Both the position numbers and the translations under genes were made by a program. Source: Alistipes sp. (GTDB lineage Bacteria > Bacteroidota > Bacteroidia > Bacteroidales > Rikenellaceae). Taken from it: a stretch of 64,000 bases of DNA. The notes under the pieces were generated by a model, which did not search any database, was not told the origin of the DNA, and was given only the letters and a program-made list of their open reading frames with translations. Below are positions 18,240-25,432 of this stretch, one piece after another (the stretch's first letter is position 1; every line of letters begins with the position of its first letter). The stretch lies in assembly GCA_017624955.1 (NCBI GenBank), contig JAGAMA010000002.1:31453-95452 (forward strand), given 5' to 3'.

Positions 18240-19838
18240 ATGAATAAGATCAAGCACATAGCCCTTGCGCTGCTGGGCGCTTTGACCTGCTCGTCCTGCA
18301 TCGAGAACACGATCCCCTATCCGGTGGTCGAGATCGATATCCTGGAGTACGAGGGGGAGGGCTTCCGTGCTGCGATCGACCCTACGACACGCACCGTGAC
18401 CCTCACGCTGGAGGAGGAGACCGACATCACGCAGGTCAAGGTAACCTCGGTCGAGATCACCGAGGAGGGCACTTCGTCCATCCCGCTGACCGGCACGTTC
18501 GATCTGCGCACGCCGCTGGCCGTGACCCTCACGCTCTACCAGGATTACTACTGGACGATCCGGGCCGAGCAGCCCATCGAGCGCTACTTTACGGTGGCGG
18601 GTCAGATTGGCAATACCGAGATCGATACCGAGAGCCGCACCGCTACGGTCTATGTGGCCGAGGGGAGCGATCTGAATGCCGTGCAGGTTACCTCGCTGAA
18701 GCTGGGCCCGCGTGGCGTGACGACGATGACCCCTTCGATCGAGGAGCTTACCTCGTTCGAGTCGGTGCGCTATGTCTATCTGCAGTACCCCGCCCTGAAG
18801 GGTGCGCAGGAGCGTTGGCAGCTCTATGTGTTGGAGACCGATGTGAAGGTGTCGCTCTCGGCAGCCGATGCCTGGGCTACGATGGTTTGGCTCTATGGCG
18901 CTGCCGAGGAGGGTACCAAGGTCGGTTTCCGCTATCGTCGGGTGGGGGATTCGGAGTGGATCGAAGCTCCCCGAGCCGAGCAGTCGGGCGGTACGTTCAC
19001 GAGTTGTGTGCGTGGCCTGACACCCGAGACCGATTATGAGTTCGTGGCCTATTCGAACGACGATTTGTCGGCCGTGGCACTGCGCCGCACGGAGGCTACG
19101 CGCGCACTTGAGAATGGTGGTTTCGAGGAGTGGTGCGTGGTAAAGGATATCGTCTACCCCTATGCCGAGGGAGGTTCGCCCTTCTGGGCTTCGGGTAACG
19201 TGGGTGCCAGCATTGCCAAGGCGACCGTCACGGAGGGTGTGAAAGATCCTCGTCCGGGTTCGTCGGGAAACCTCTCGGCACGCCTCAGCTCGATCTTTGC
19301 CAACATCTTCGGTATTGGTCGTTTCGCAGCAGGCAACCTCTATATCGGCAACTATGTCCGCAACGACGGTACGCACGGCATCATCAACTTCGGTCGCCCC
19401 TTTACGGCACGTCCCGTGGCTTTGCGTGGTTGGATGAAGTATCAGCGTGGTCTGATTGATTACATCACGACCCAACCCCCGGGTGAACAACTCGAAAAGG
19501 GAGATCCCGATTGTGGCTCGATCTACATCGCGTTGGGCGATTGGGATCCGGCGGTGTATGGCGGTACGGCCGATTGCCCCGTGGAGGTGGCTACGCGCCG
19601 CATCGACGAGACGGCCTTTGATAAGGATGCCGAGGCGGTAATTGCCTATGGCGAGCTGCTGCTCAAGGAGAGTGTCGATGGCTGGACCGAGGTGACCATT
19701 CCGCTCGACTATCGCTCCACGAGCCGCATCCCGACCCATATTCTGGTGACTTTTGCCGCCTCGCGCTATGGCGACTACTTCACGGGAAGTTCGTCGAGCG
19801 TGCTCTGGGTCGATGATTTTGAACTTGTGTACGAGTAA
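18240..19838 (+). CDS. PCMD-domain surface lipoprotein
   Basis: 532 residues starting at ATG 18240, which places the lipobox TCSSC (Cys20) correctly; a longer reading from 18165 would overlap the preceding gene. Two tandem beta-domains (about 25-110 and 115-200, each starting with a VxITxExRT-type strand) precede a fibronectin-like segment (GFRYRRVGDSEWIEAP) and a C-terminal PCMD domain from about 300 (LENGGFEEW ... VTFAASRYGDYFTGSSSSVLWVDDFELVYE). The PCMD part pairs with that of the gene before it. As last gene of the operon, it is followed by several repeat arrays and two hairpins. Surface glycan binding is a fair guess, not shown by the sequence. Confidence 0.75.
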   Translation: MNKIKHIALALLGALTCSSCIENTIPYPVVEIDILEYEGEGFRAAIDPTTRTVTLTLEEETDITQVKVTSVEITEEGTSSIPLTGTFDLRTPLAVTLTLYQDYYWTIRAEQPIERYFTVAGQIGNTEIDTESRTATVYVAEGSDLNAVQVTSLKLGPRGVTTMTPSIEELTSFESVRYVYLQYPALKGAQERWQLYVLETDVKVSLSAADAWATMVWLYGAAEEGTKVGFRYRRVGDSEWIEAPRAEQSGGTFTSCVRGLTPETDYEFVAYSNDDLSAVALRRTEATRALENGGFEEWCVVKDIVYPYAEGGSPFWASGNVGASIAKATVTEGVKDPRPGSSGNLSARLSSIFANIFGIGRFAAGNLYIGNYVRNDGTHGIINFGRPFTARPVALRGWMKYQRGLIDYITTQPPGEQLEKGDPDCGSIYIALGDWDPAVYGGTADCPVEVATRRIDETAFDKDAEAVIAYGELLLKESVDGWTEVTIPLDYRSTSRIPTHILVTFAASRYGDYFTGSSSSVLWVDDFELVYE

Positions 19839-19841
19839 AGA

Positions 19842-19880
19842 GTTCATAAAGAGATTAAGGAAATTAAAGAGATTAAAGAG
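19842..19880. repeat. 9-bp-period array after the surface lipoprotein operon
   Basis: ATTAAGGAA, ATTAAAGAG, ATTAAAGAG units start within a few bases of the stop codon at 19838. They are of the same type as the arm at 9457-9480. Confidence 0.7.
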
Positions 19881-19889
19881 CCTTTGATA

Positions 19890-19975
19890 CTGTTAAGGGC
19901 AATACAAAAGCCTGCTCTTAGCAGATTCAATTCTGTCAAGGGCAAAACAAAAGCCCGCTCTTAGCGGGCCCTTCC
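19890..19975 (+). repeat. 43-bp imperfect direct repeat with terminator hairpins
   Basis: Two adjacent 43-base copies (19890-19932 and 19933-19975) share AAGGGCAA..ACAAAAGCC and GCTCTTAGC. The second contains a GCCCGC/GCGGGC stem (19953-19969); the first has a weaker CTGC/GCAG stem (19912-19924). The stretch 19839-20150 otherwise has no gene, only the array before it, the hairpin at 20006 and the promoter at 20077. Confidence 0.65.
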
Positions 19976-20005
19976 ACCAATCCATTTTTTATAGCCGAGA
20001 GGCGG

Positions 20006-20038
20006 GAGAGGGAGCCATTCCACAGGCTCCCTCTCTTT
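20006..20038 (+). terminator. Terminator hairpin upstream of the acid-sugar operon
   Basis: An 11-bp perfect stem (20006-20016 with 20025-20035, 8-base loop) followed by TTTGCGTTTT. It closes the gap after the surface lipoprotein operon. Confidence 0.6.
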
Positions 20039-20076
20039 GCGTTTTGGTGGGGTGCTCGTTTTTTTCGGGGGCGTGG

Positions 20077-20108
20077 TTTGGCTTATTTCGAAAAAATCCC
20101 TATATTTG
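20077..20108 (+). promoter_or_regulatory. Strong Bacteroidetes promoter for the 20151-24845 operon
   Basis: TTTG at 20077-20080, a 20-base spacer and TATATTTG at 20101-20108, an excellent match to the -33/-7 consensus. It lies 42 bases before the first start codon. Confidence 0.7.
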
Positions 20109-20150
20109 ACTATTCTACCAACTATGTCGAACACTTAAAACCTATAAACT

Positions 20151-20819
20151 ATGATTCGTATCGTTGCCGTGCATACGGCTATGGCTCTCGTTGAGCCGCT
20201 CAACAAGCTCTTCAAGGAGTATCTTCCCGAGGTAAAGCTCAACCACATTGCCGATGATTCGCTCATCCAGGAGGTCATTGCCAACAACGCCGTAACGCCT
20301 GCCGTGAAGCGTCGCCTCTTGGCCTACTACAATGCTGCCGCCGAGGCGGGTGCCGATGTGGTCTTCAACTGCTGCTCGTCGGTGGGTGGTGTAGCCGATA
20401 TGGGCGATGAGATTGCCCCCGTGAAGGTCTTCCGTATCGATGGCCCGATGGCCGAGAAGGCAGTACGCGAGGGCAAGAAGATCGGTGTGATCGCTACGCT
20501 CAACACGACGTTGGAGCCCACCGTGAAGCTGCTCGAGAAGAAGGCCGCGGAGGCAGGTGTCGAGGTCGAGATCGTCAATGGGCTGGCCGATGGTGCTTTT
20601 GCAGCGGGTCAGTCGGGCGACAAGGCTACGCACGATCGTCTGATCGAGGAGGTGGCCAAGCAGTTGGCCGATAAGGTCGATGTGATTGTCCTGGCGCAGG
20701 GCTCGATGGCCGCCATGGAGCAGAAGCTCGTGGAGATGACCGGTAAGATTGTCCTTTCGAGCCCCCTGCTGGGTGTGCTGGGTGTGAAGGAGTACTTGAA
20801 GCAGCAGGGCCTCATCTAA
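20151..20819 (+). CDS. Asp/Glu racemase-superfamily protein lacking the second active-site Cys
   Basis: 222 residues, cytoplasmic. The overall pattern (VVFNCCSSVGG at 71-80, KKIGVIATLNTTLEPT at 109-123, DVIVLAQGSMAAME at 177-190) is that of the Asp/Glu/hydantoin racemase fold. True racemases have one Cys in each half. Here Cys74-Cys75 occupy the first site, but the second site reads LAQGS (Gln183-Gly184-Ser185) with no Cys. A one-Cys enzyme would fit a decarboxylase or isomerase better than a racemase. It is first in an operon with an acid-sugar MFS transporter, BKACE and DUF1537 kinase, so the substrate is probably a small hydroxy or keto acid. Fold call is good; activity is unknown. Confidence 0.75.
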   Translation: MIRIVAVHTAMALVEPLNKLFKEYLPEVKLNHIADDSLIQEVIANNAVTPAVKRRLLAYYNAAAEAGADVVFNCCSSVGGVADMGDEIAPVKVFRIDGPMAEKAVREGKKIGVIATLNTTLEPTVKLLEKKAAEAGVEVEIVNGLADGAFAAGQSGDKATHDRLIEEVAKQLADKVDVIVLAQGSMAAMEQKLVEMTGKIVLSSPLLGVLGVKEYLKQQGLI

Positions 20820-20831
20820 TCCCGAGAAGGT

Positions 20832-22073
20832 ATGAAAAAGCGCAGTGTGGTGCTGTTGATGCTGGTCCTGATCAGCGTCATCACCTTCCTTGACCGTATC
20901 AATATCACGATGGCCTCGGGCGACATCATGGCCGAGCTGGGACTCTCGGAGTCGCAGTGGGGCTGGGTGTTGTCGGTCTTCACGATTTCGTATGGCTTGA
21001 TGCAGGTGCCGCTGGGCGTGTGGGGTGACAAGAAGGGCTATCGCCTGGTCTTGGCGCTCATCGTGCTGTGGTGGTCGTTGTTTACGGGTCTTACGGGTCT
21101 GGCCTGGAGCTTCGGTTCGCTCCTTGTCATCCGCTTTATGTTCGGTATCGGCGAGGCGGGTTCCTATCCCTGTATGACGGGTGTCGTGGTGAAGTGGTAT
21201 AAGCAACACGAAACATCGACGGCGCAGGGCTATATCTGGGCTGCCAGCCGCATGGGTGGCGCACTGACCCCCTTTATTGTCTTGCCCGTGCTGACCCTTT
21301 TGGGGTGGCATTGGGCCTTCTACCTGCTGGCTGCGCTGGGCGTAGTGTGGGCTGCGGGGTGGTACTTGTGGTATCGCAACGAGCCGAAGGCGGTGAAGGG
21401 CATCACGGAGGAGGAGCTTGCCACGCTCCCTGAGGCTTCGGCCACGAAGGGCGAGAAGGTGGCTATTCCGTGGAAGGAGTTTATGCGTAATCGTCAGTTC
21501 TGGCTCATCCTGGCCATGTATTTCTTCTATGCCTGGGGTAGCTGGTTCTTCTTCTCGTGGTTCCCGCGCTTTATGGAGGTAGGCCGTGGCTTTACGAAGG
21601 AGGAGTTGACCTATGTGGTGGCTATTCCCTTCGTGATGTCGATGATCGGCAACATTGCAGGTGGTTACCTCTCGTCGAAACTCTCGCTCAAATATGGCCT
21701 GAAGGTGGGCCGTCGCCTGCTGGGTGTGGGCGGTCTGGCCGTCTCGGCACTCTTCATGTTCCTGGCGGCCTTCATCGATGGCAAGACCGAGGTCTTTGTC
21801 TTCCTGGCCTTGGCCTTTGGTGTGATCGACCTGATGCTGCCCTCGGCCTGGGCTATTTGTAGCGATATCAGCGGCCGCTATTCGGGTGCCGTGTCGGGCG
21901 CGATGAATACGGCGGGAAATATCGGCGGTTTTGTCTGCGCCACGGCCTTCGGTTATCTGATCGAGGCTACGGGCAACTTCAACTCGCCCCTGTTTGTGAT
22001 TTCGGTGATGCTCGTGATTGCCGCCGTGCTCTTCACGCTGATCGATCCGACGAAAAAACTTGTCAAAGAATAA
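20832..22073 (+). CDS. MFS transporter, anion:cation symporter (ACS) family
   Basis: 413 residues with 12 predicted membrane helices. The start MKKRSVVLLMLVLISVITFLDR-INITMASGDI and the GxWGDKKGYR loop between helices 2 and 3 are typical of the ACS branch of the major facilitator superfamily, whose members import hexuronates, glucarate, tartrate, threonate and similar organic acids with protons. A short charged central loop (about 185-215) separates the two six-helix halves. It lies 12 bases after the racemase-fold gene and 14 before the BKACE gene. The genes around it suggest a four-carbon acid sugar or related acid as cargo. Substrate is inferred from context only. Confidence 0.85.
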   Translation: MKKRSVVLLMLVLISVITFLDRINITMASGDIMAELGLSESQWGWVLSVFTISYGLMQVPLGVWGDKKGYRLVLALIVLWWSLFTGLTGLAWSFGSLLVIRFMFGIGEAGSYPCMTGVVVKWYKQHETSTAQGYIWAASRMGGALTPFIVLPVLTLLGWHWAFYLLAALGVVWAAGWYLWYRNEPKAVKGITEEELATLPEASATKGEKVAIPWKEFMRNRQFWLILAMYFFYAWGSWFFFSWFPRFMEVGRGFTKEELTYVVAIPFVMSMIGNIAGGYLSSKLSLKYGLKVGRRLLGVGGLAVSALFMFLAAFIDGKTEVFVFLALAFGVIDLMLPSAWAICSDISGRYSGAVSGAMNTAGNIGGFVCATAFGYLIEATGNFNSPLFVISVMLVIAAVLFTLIDPTKKLVKE

Positions 22074-22087
22074 TTTAAGCATAAGCT

Positions 22088-22930
22088 ATGAAACGCAAAA
22101 TTGTTGTAACGGTTGCCCCCGTATGCCATGTGGGCAAACCCGTACCCGAGGGGTCGTTCAACCCCCTTACGCCGGAGGAGATTGCAGCCGATGTGGCTGC
22201 TTGTGCCAAGGCCGGTGCCTCGATGGTGCACCTCCATGTGCGCGATTTGACGGGTGAGCAGACCTTCGATATGACCCACTTCAGCCGCACGTTGGACCTG
22301 ATCCGTGAGCAGACCGATATCGTCATCCAGGGCTCGACGGGTGGCCTCTCGACCCTCTCGTTGGAGGATCGCAGTGTCTGCCTATCGGAACCGCGTGTCG
22401 AGGTCGCCTCGCTCAATATGGGTTCGGTGAACTTTGGCGAGAGTGTCTATATCAACACCCTGCCCGAGATTCGCTATTGGGCAGGCCGCATGCGCGAGGA
22501 GAAGGTTGTTCCCGAGATGGAGATCTTCGATTTGAGCATGGTCGAGACCTGCTCGAAACTGGCTGATGAGGGTGTGCTGGATCGCCCGATGAGCTACAAC
22601 TTCTGCCTCGGTACGGGTACGGCCTCGAACCTGAGCGATACGCCGCGCAACCTGCACTACATGACCTCGCTCATGGAGCCTGATGGCCATTGGGGCTTGA
22701 ATAACGACTCGATGAAGGATCTGCACTTCCTGGGTCTGGCGATTGCCATGGGTGCCTCGGTGGTGCGTGTCGGCTTTGAGGATTCGTTCTACTACGAGGA
22801 GGGTAAGACCGCCCCGACGAACGCCTTCCTGGTCGAGAAGCTGGTGGAGCTGGTGCGCGCACTGGGTTGTGAGCCCGCTACGCCCGAGGAGGCTCGTGAG
22901 ATTTTGGGTATCAAGAAATTGCGTGGATAA
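22088..22930 (+). CDS. BKACE family (3-keto-5-aminohexanoate cleavage-type enzyme, DUF849)
   Basis: 280 residues. The TIM-barrel family uses acetyl-CoA to cleave a beta-keto acid into acetoacetate and a new acyl-CoA. The zinc ligands match those of characterised Kce: H48 and H50 in VHLHVRD and E231 in VGFEDS, with R227 and D53 also in place. GSVNFGE (112-118) and the QGSTGG loop (81-86) are the family's substrate-loop positions. The known lysine fermentation genes (kamA, kdd) are absent, so the lysine pathway is unlikely. The neighbours, a DUF1537 kinase and an ACS transporter, point to an acid sugar. Its last base is shared with the next start codon (TAATG), so translation is coupled. Confidence 0.85.
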   Translation: MKRKIVVTVAPVCHVGKPVPEGSFNPLTPEEIAADVAACAKAGASMVHLHVRDLTGEQTFDMTHFSRTLDLIREQTDIVIQGSTGGLSTLSLEDRSVCLSEPRVEVASLNMGSVNFGESVYINTLPEIRYWAGRMREEKVVPEMEIFDLSMVETCSKLADEGVLDRPMSYNFCLGTGTASNLSDTPRNLHYMTSLMEPDGHWGLNNDSMKDLHFLGLAIAMGASVVRVGFEDSFYYEEGKTAPTNAFLVEKLVELVRALGCEPATPEEAREILGIKKLRG

Positions 22931-24336
22931 TGATGCAAACCCTGCAAGCCGTTATATGCCGTTACGGTCGTCGGGACGATGCCGTGGAGTTGCGCCGAAG
23001 AATCTGCGATGAGCTGCGGCGCAAGCGCATCCGCCTGGTGGTTATCGATGACGATCCGACGGGCATTCAGACCGTGCACGGCTGTCTGCTGCTGACCGAG
23101 ATTACGGCCGATCGCATCGCTGCGGCGCTGGAGGATGAGGCCCCCTTCTTCTACCTTTTGGTCAATTCGCGTGCCATGACCGAACAGGATGCTCGGCGCG
23201 TGGTGCGTGAGGCGGTGGTGGCCACCTTGGAGGCGAACCGCGAGAGGGGTTACAACCTGCTCTTTGTGAGCCGTAGCGACTCGACCCTGCGCGGTCACTT
23301 CCCCGCCGAGAGCGATACGATGATCGAGGTGTTGCGTGAGCAGGGGTATGAACCCCTGATGCCGACCCTCTTCGTGCCGGCCTTCTTTGAGGCGGGGCGT
23401 ATGACCGTGGAGGGGGTGCACTACATGGCGCAGGGAGAGCAGCTCGTGCCGACCTCCGAGACGGAGTTTGCGCGCGATAATGTTTTCCACTACTCGACCT
23501 CGGTGTTGAGCGACTACATCGTCGAGAAGGCGGGCGGAGAGATTACGGCCGAGGATACCAACCACCTCATGTTGGAAAAGTTACGCACGATCGACCTGGC
23601 AGGCTGGGTGCGTGAAAACAACGCGAAACGCTACCTTTCGAGCGATGCGTTCGACTACCGCGATTTGCGCCGTTTGTCACTCGCCGTCCTGGCACAGTTT
23701 GAGGTGGGGCGCAAGCACCAGTGCGCCGTGATTCGCTCCTCGTCGTCGCTTCCGAAGGCGTTGAGCGGTATCGAGGAAAGGCCCTATGTCGTGGCCGAGA
23801 AGGAGAACGCCCGTGGTGTGGTGGTCGTTGGTTCGCATGTGAAGAAGAGCACCGAACAGCTCGAAGCGCTGCTTACGCTGGAGGGTGTCAGTGGGGTAGA
23901 GATTGATGTGGAGCGCATCCTGAAGGATGATGCAACGCAACTCACCGAACTGCTGCAGAAGGCCGAGGCGTTATATAATAAAGGTATCGTGCCGGTGCTC
24001 TACACCTCGCGCCGTGAGGTGCGCGTGGATGATGTGGCCGAGCGCCAGGCGTTGGGTGGTAAGATTTCGCGCTTTCTGGTTGAGGCGGTGCGCGCGTTGC
24101 CCTTCCGCCCCGACTTCCTCATTTCGAAGGGGGGCATCACCTCGCACGATATCCTGACCCATAGCCTGGAGGTCAAGACGGCCCGTGTAGCGGGGCAGGC
24201 TGCCGCCGGTATTCCGACCCTCAAGACAACCGCGGAGAGCCCCTTCCCCGAGATGCTTTATGTCATCTTCCCCGGCAATGTGGGGAGCGTGGAGAGCCTG
24301 CGCGAGGTGGTTGAACATATCAGAAACAAGGCGTAG
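22930..24336 (+). CDS. Four-carbon acid sugar kinase family protein (DUF1537)
   Basis: 468 residues in two domains. The N-terminal substrate domain has VVIDDDPTGIQTVHG (37-51, Asp40-Asp42) and SRSDSTLRGHFP near 116-127; the C-terminal nucleotide domain has LISKGGITSHD and FPGNVGS. These are the hallmarks of the kinase family that phosphorylates D-threonate, D-erythronate or 3-oxo-tetronate at O4. In described pathways it travels with PdxA2-type or DenD-type dehydrogenases and an aldolase or decarboxylase; none is here. Instead it overlaps the BKACE gene by one base, and the Nudix gene starts two bases after its stop. ATGATG gives a one-codon choice of start. Confidence 0.85.
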   Translation: MMQTLQAVICRYGRRDDAVELRRRICDELRRKRIRLVVIDDDPTGIQTVHGCLLLTEITADRIAAALEDEAPFFYLLVNSRAMTEQDARRVVREAVVATLEANRERGYNLLFVSRSDSTLRGHFPAESDTMIEVLREQGYEPLMPTLFVPAFFEAGRMTVEGVHYMAQGEQLVPTSETEFARDNVFHYSTSVLSDYIVEKAGGEITAEDTNHLMLEKLRTIDLAGWVRENNAKRYLSSDAFDYRDLRRLSLAVLAQFEVGRKHQCAVIRSSSSLPKALSGIEERPYVVAEKENARGVVVVGSHVKKSTEQLEALLTLEGVSGVEIDVERILKDDATQLTELLQKAEALYNKGIVPVLYTSRREVRVDDVAERQALGGKISRFLVEAVRALPFRPDFLISKGGITSHDILTHSLEVKTARVAGQAAAGIPTLKTTAESPFPEMLYVIFPGNVGSVESLREVVEHIRNKA

Positions 24337-24338
24337 CG

Positions 24339-24845
24339 ATGGCAACGAGCGATAACCCGAAGGAGCTGTTTCCGTTACTGAATGAACAGGGCGAGGTAAT
24401 CGGCAAGGCCTCGCGTGCGGAGTGCCACAACGGCAGCCGTCTGCTCCACCCCGTGGTGCATCTGCACCTCTTCAACAGCCGTGGCGAGCTCTACCTGCAG
24501 CGCCGCCCCTTGTGGAAGGATATCCAGCCCGGGAAGTGGGATACGGCCGTGGGTGGCCATGTCGATTATGGCGAGACGATCGAGGAGGCGCTGCGCCGTG
24601 AGGTGCGCGAGGAGATCGGCATCGTCGATTTCGTACCCGAGAAGATCTGCCACTACCTCTACGATTCGGACCGTGAGCGCGAAATGGTCTATGTCTACCG
24701 TGCCACCTACGATGGCGAGGTGCGCCCCTCGGAGGAGACCGACGGTGGCCGTTTTTGGTCGATCGAGGAGTTGCGTGCTACGCTCGGCAAAGGGGTGCTG
24801 ACCCCCAATTTCGAGCTCGAGGCCGTGCAGGTCGGACTGATCTAA
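24339..24845 (+). CDS. Nudix hydrolase, IDI/YfcD-like
   Basis: 168 residues. Full Nudix box G73 to I95 (E79, R87-E88, E91-E92, G94). The long N-terminus with HNGSRLLHPVVHLHLFNSRGELYLQRRP and the WDTAVGGHVDYGE segment is characteristic of the isopentenyl-diphosphate isomerase-like Nudix branch, but the isomerase Cys is missing, so a hydrolase role is more likely. Two bases separate it from the DUF1537 kinase stop, making it part of the acid-sugar operon. It could clear a dead-end phosphorylated or CoA-linked product, but that is inference. A period-9 array follows 24 bases later. Confidence 0.82.
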   Translation: MATSDNPKELFPLLNEQGEVIGKASRAECHNGSRLLHPVVHLHLFNSRGELYLQRRPLWKDIQPGKWDTAVGGHVDYGETIEEALRREVREEIGIVDFVPEKICHYLYDSDREREMVYVYRATYDGEVRPSEETDGGRFWSIEELRATLGKGVLTPNFELEAVQVGLI

Positions 24846-24868
24846 AGAGGAAAGAGGAGAGCGCTTTT

Positions 24869-24910
24869 CAGTGGGCTCAGTTGGCCCAGTAGCCCCAGTG
24901 GCCCCAGACC
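24869..24910. repeat. 9-bp-period CAGTnGCCC array
   Basis: Four units in tandem: CAGTGGGCT, CAGTTGGCC, CAGTAGCCC, CAGTGGCCC, then CAGACC. It is GC-rich, unlike the other intergenic arrays, and lies between convergent genes. Confidence 0.75.
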
Positions 24911-24965
24911 TAAAGCCCGACAACCGTCCACAACCTTACCGACCTCTTCCTGACGCGGATCAAAC

Positions 24966-25004
24966 GAAAAAGAGATGCTCCCTTCGGGGAACATCTCTTC
25001 TCTT
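24966..25004. terminator. Bidirectional terminator between Nudix and HTH genes
   Basis: Stem 24971-24982 with 24987-24998 (11 of 12 pairs) closed by a TTCG tetraloop, flanked by A and T runs on both sides. Confidence 0.75.
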
Positions 25005-25019
25005 TTGCATGTGAACGGA

Positions 25020-25262
25020 TTATTTCTGCTCGCTCAGGATGCGCATTGCCACATCGAGGATAGCGGTATCGTCCAGCGTCACAACGCCACCGTCCGGTCC
25101 CGGCTCAAAGTGAACGCCTACACACTCCTTGGCTACATGGCTGCCACCGAAGTAGTTGCGAACGGTCTCAACATCCAGACCCAGTTCATCTGCAATACGC
25201 TGCGAGCTACCGCTCGGCAATTTGTCCTTGATACGACGCAGTTCGTTAAAAGTGATAATCAT
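25020..25262 (-). CDS. Small putative DNA-binding (HTH) protein
   Basis: 80 residues. The segment SSQRIADELGLDVETVRNYFGG (about 18-39) reads as a helix-turn-helix: QRIADELG, a turn, and VETVRNYF as a recognition helix. The C-terminal part (VTLDDTAILDVAMRILSEQK) is a short helix-ending tail. I know similar small proteins as conserved hypotheticals in Bacteroidales but cannot name a function. It is single-gene, followed by a strong terminator. A clear promoter box is not seen upstream (25263-25330 is AT-rich). Confidence 0.6.
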   Translation of the reverse strand: MIITFNELRRIKDKLPSGSSQRIADELGLDVETVRNYFGGSHVAKECVGVHFEPGPDGGVVTLDDTAILDVAMRILSEQK

Positions 25263-25370
25263 ATCCGTATAAGTTTAAGTTGATTTTTGTAATTACTTAT
25301 TCGCAACACTAAATTAAGCAAAAAAAACCAACCCACCAAACTTTTTGATTACTTTCCTTGAAAAAATAAG

Positions 25371-25397
25371 AAAAAGGGGTCACGAAGACCCCTTTTC
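25371..25397 (-). terminator. Terminator after the Tyr/Gly-rich FKBP-like gene
   Basis: A 10-bp perfect stem (AAAAGGGGTC at 25372-25381 with its complement at 25387-25396) with a 5-base loop. The minus-strand transcript ends in a T run. A second small stem (CGATGC) lies at about 25410-25423. Confidence 0.75.
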
Positions 25398-25432
25398 TGT
25401 CTTTTGGTGCGATGCTTCACGCATCGGAAAAC

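Noticed and set aside
11472-19838. Conventional FimA/Mfa1 fimbrial operon
   Set aside because: Only the first gene is fimbrillin-like. There is no tip or anchor subunit (FimB/Mfa2-type) and the rest are DUF4493/PCMD proteins.
22088-22930. Lysine fermentation (Kce in the 3-keto-5-aminohexanoate pathway)
   Set aside because: No lysine aminomutase, dehydrogenase or CoA transferase genes are nearby. The family has many substrates, and the neighbours point to an acid sugar.
24339-24845. Isopentenyl-diphosphate isomerase
   Set aside because: The catalytic Cys expected for type I IDI is absent and the genes around it are not isoprenoid genes.
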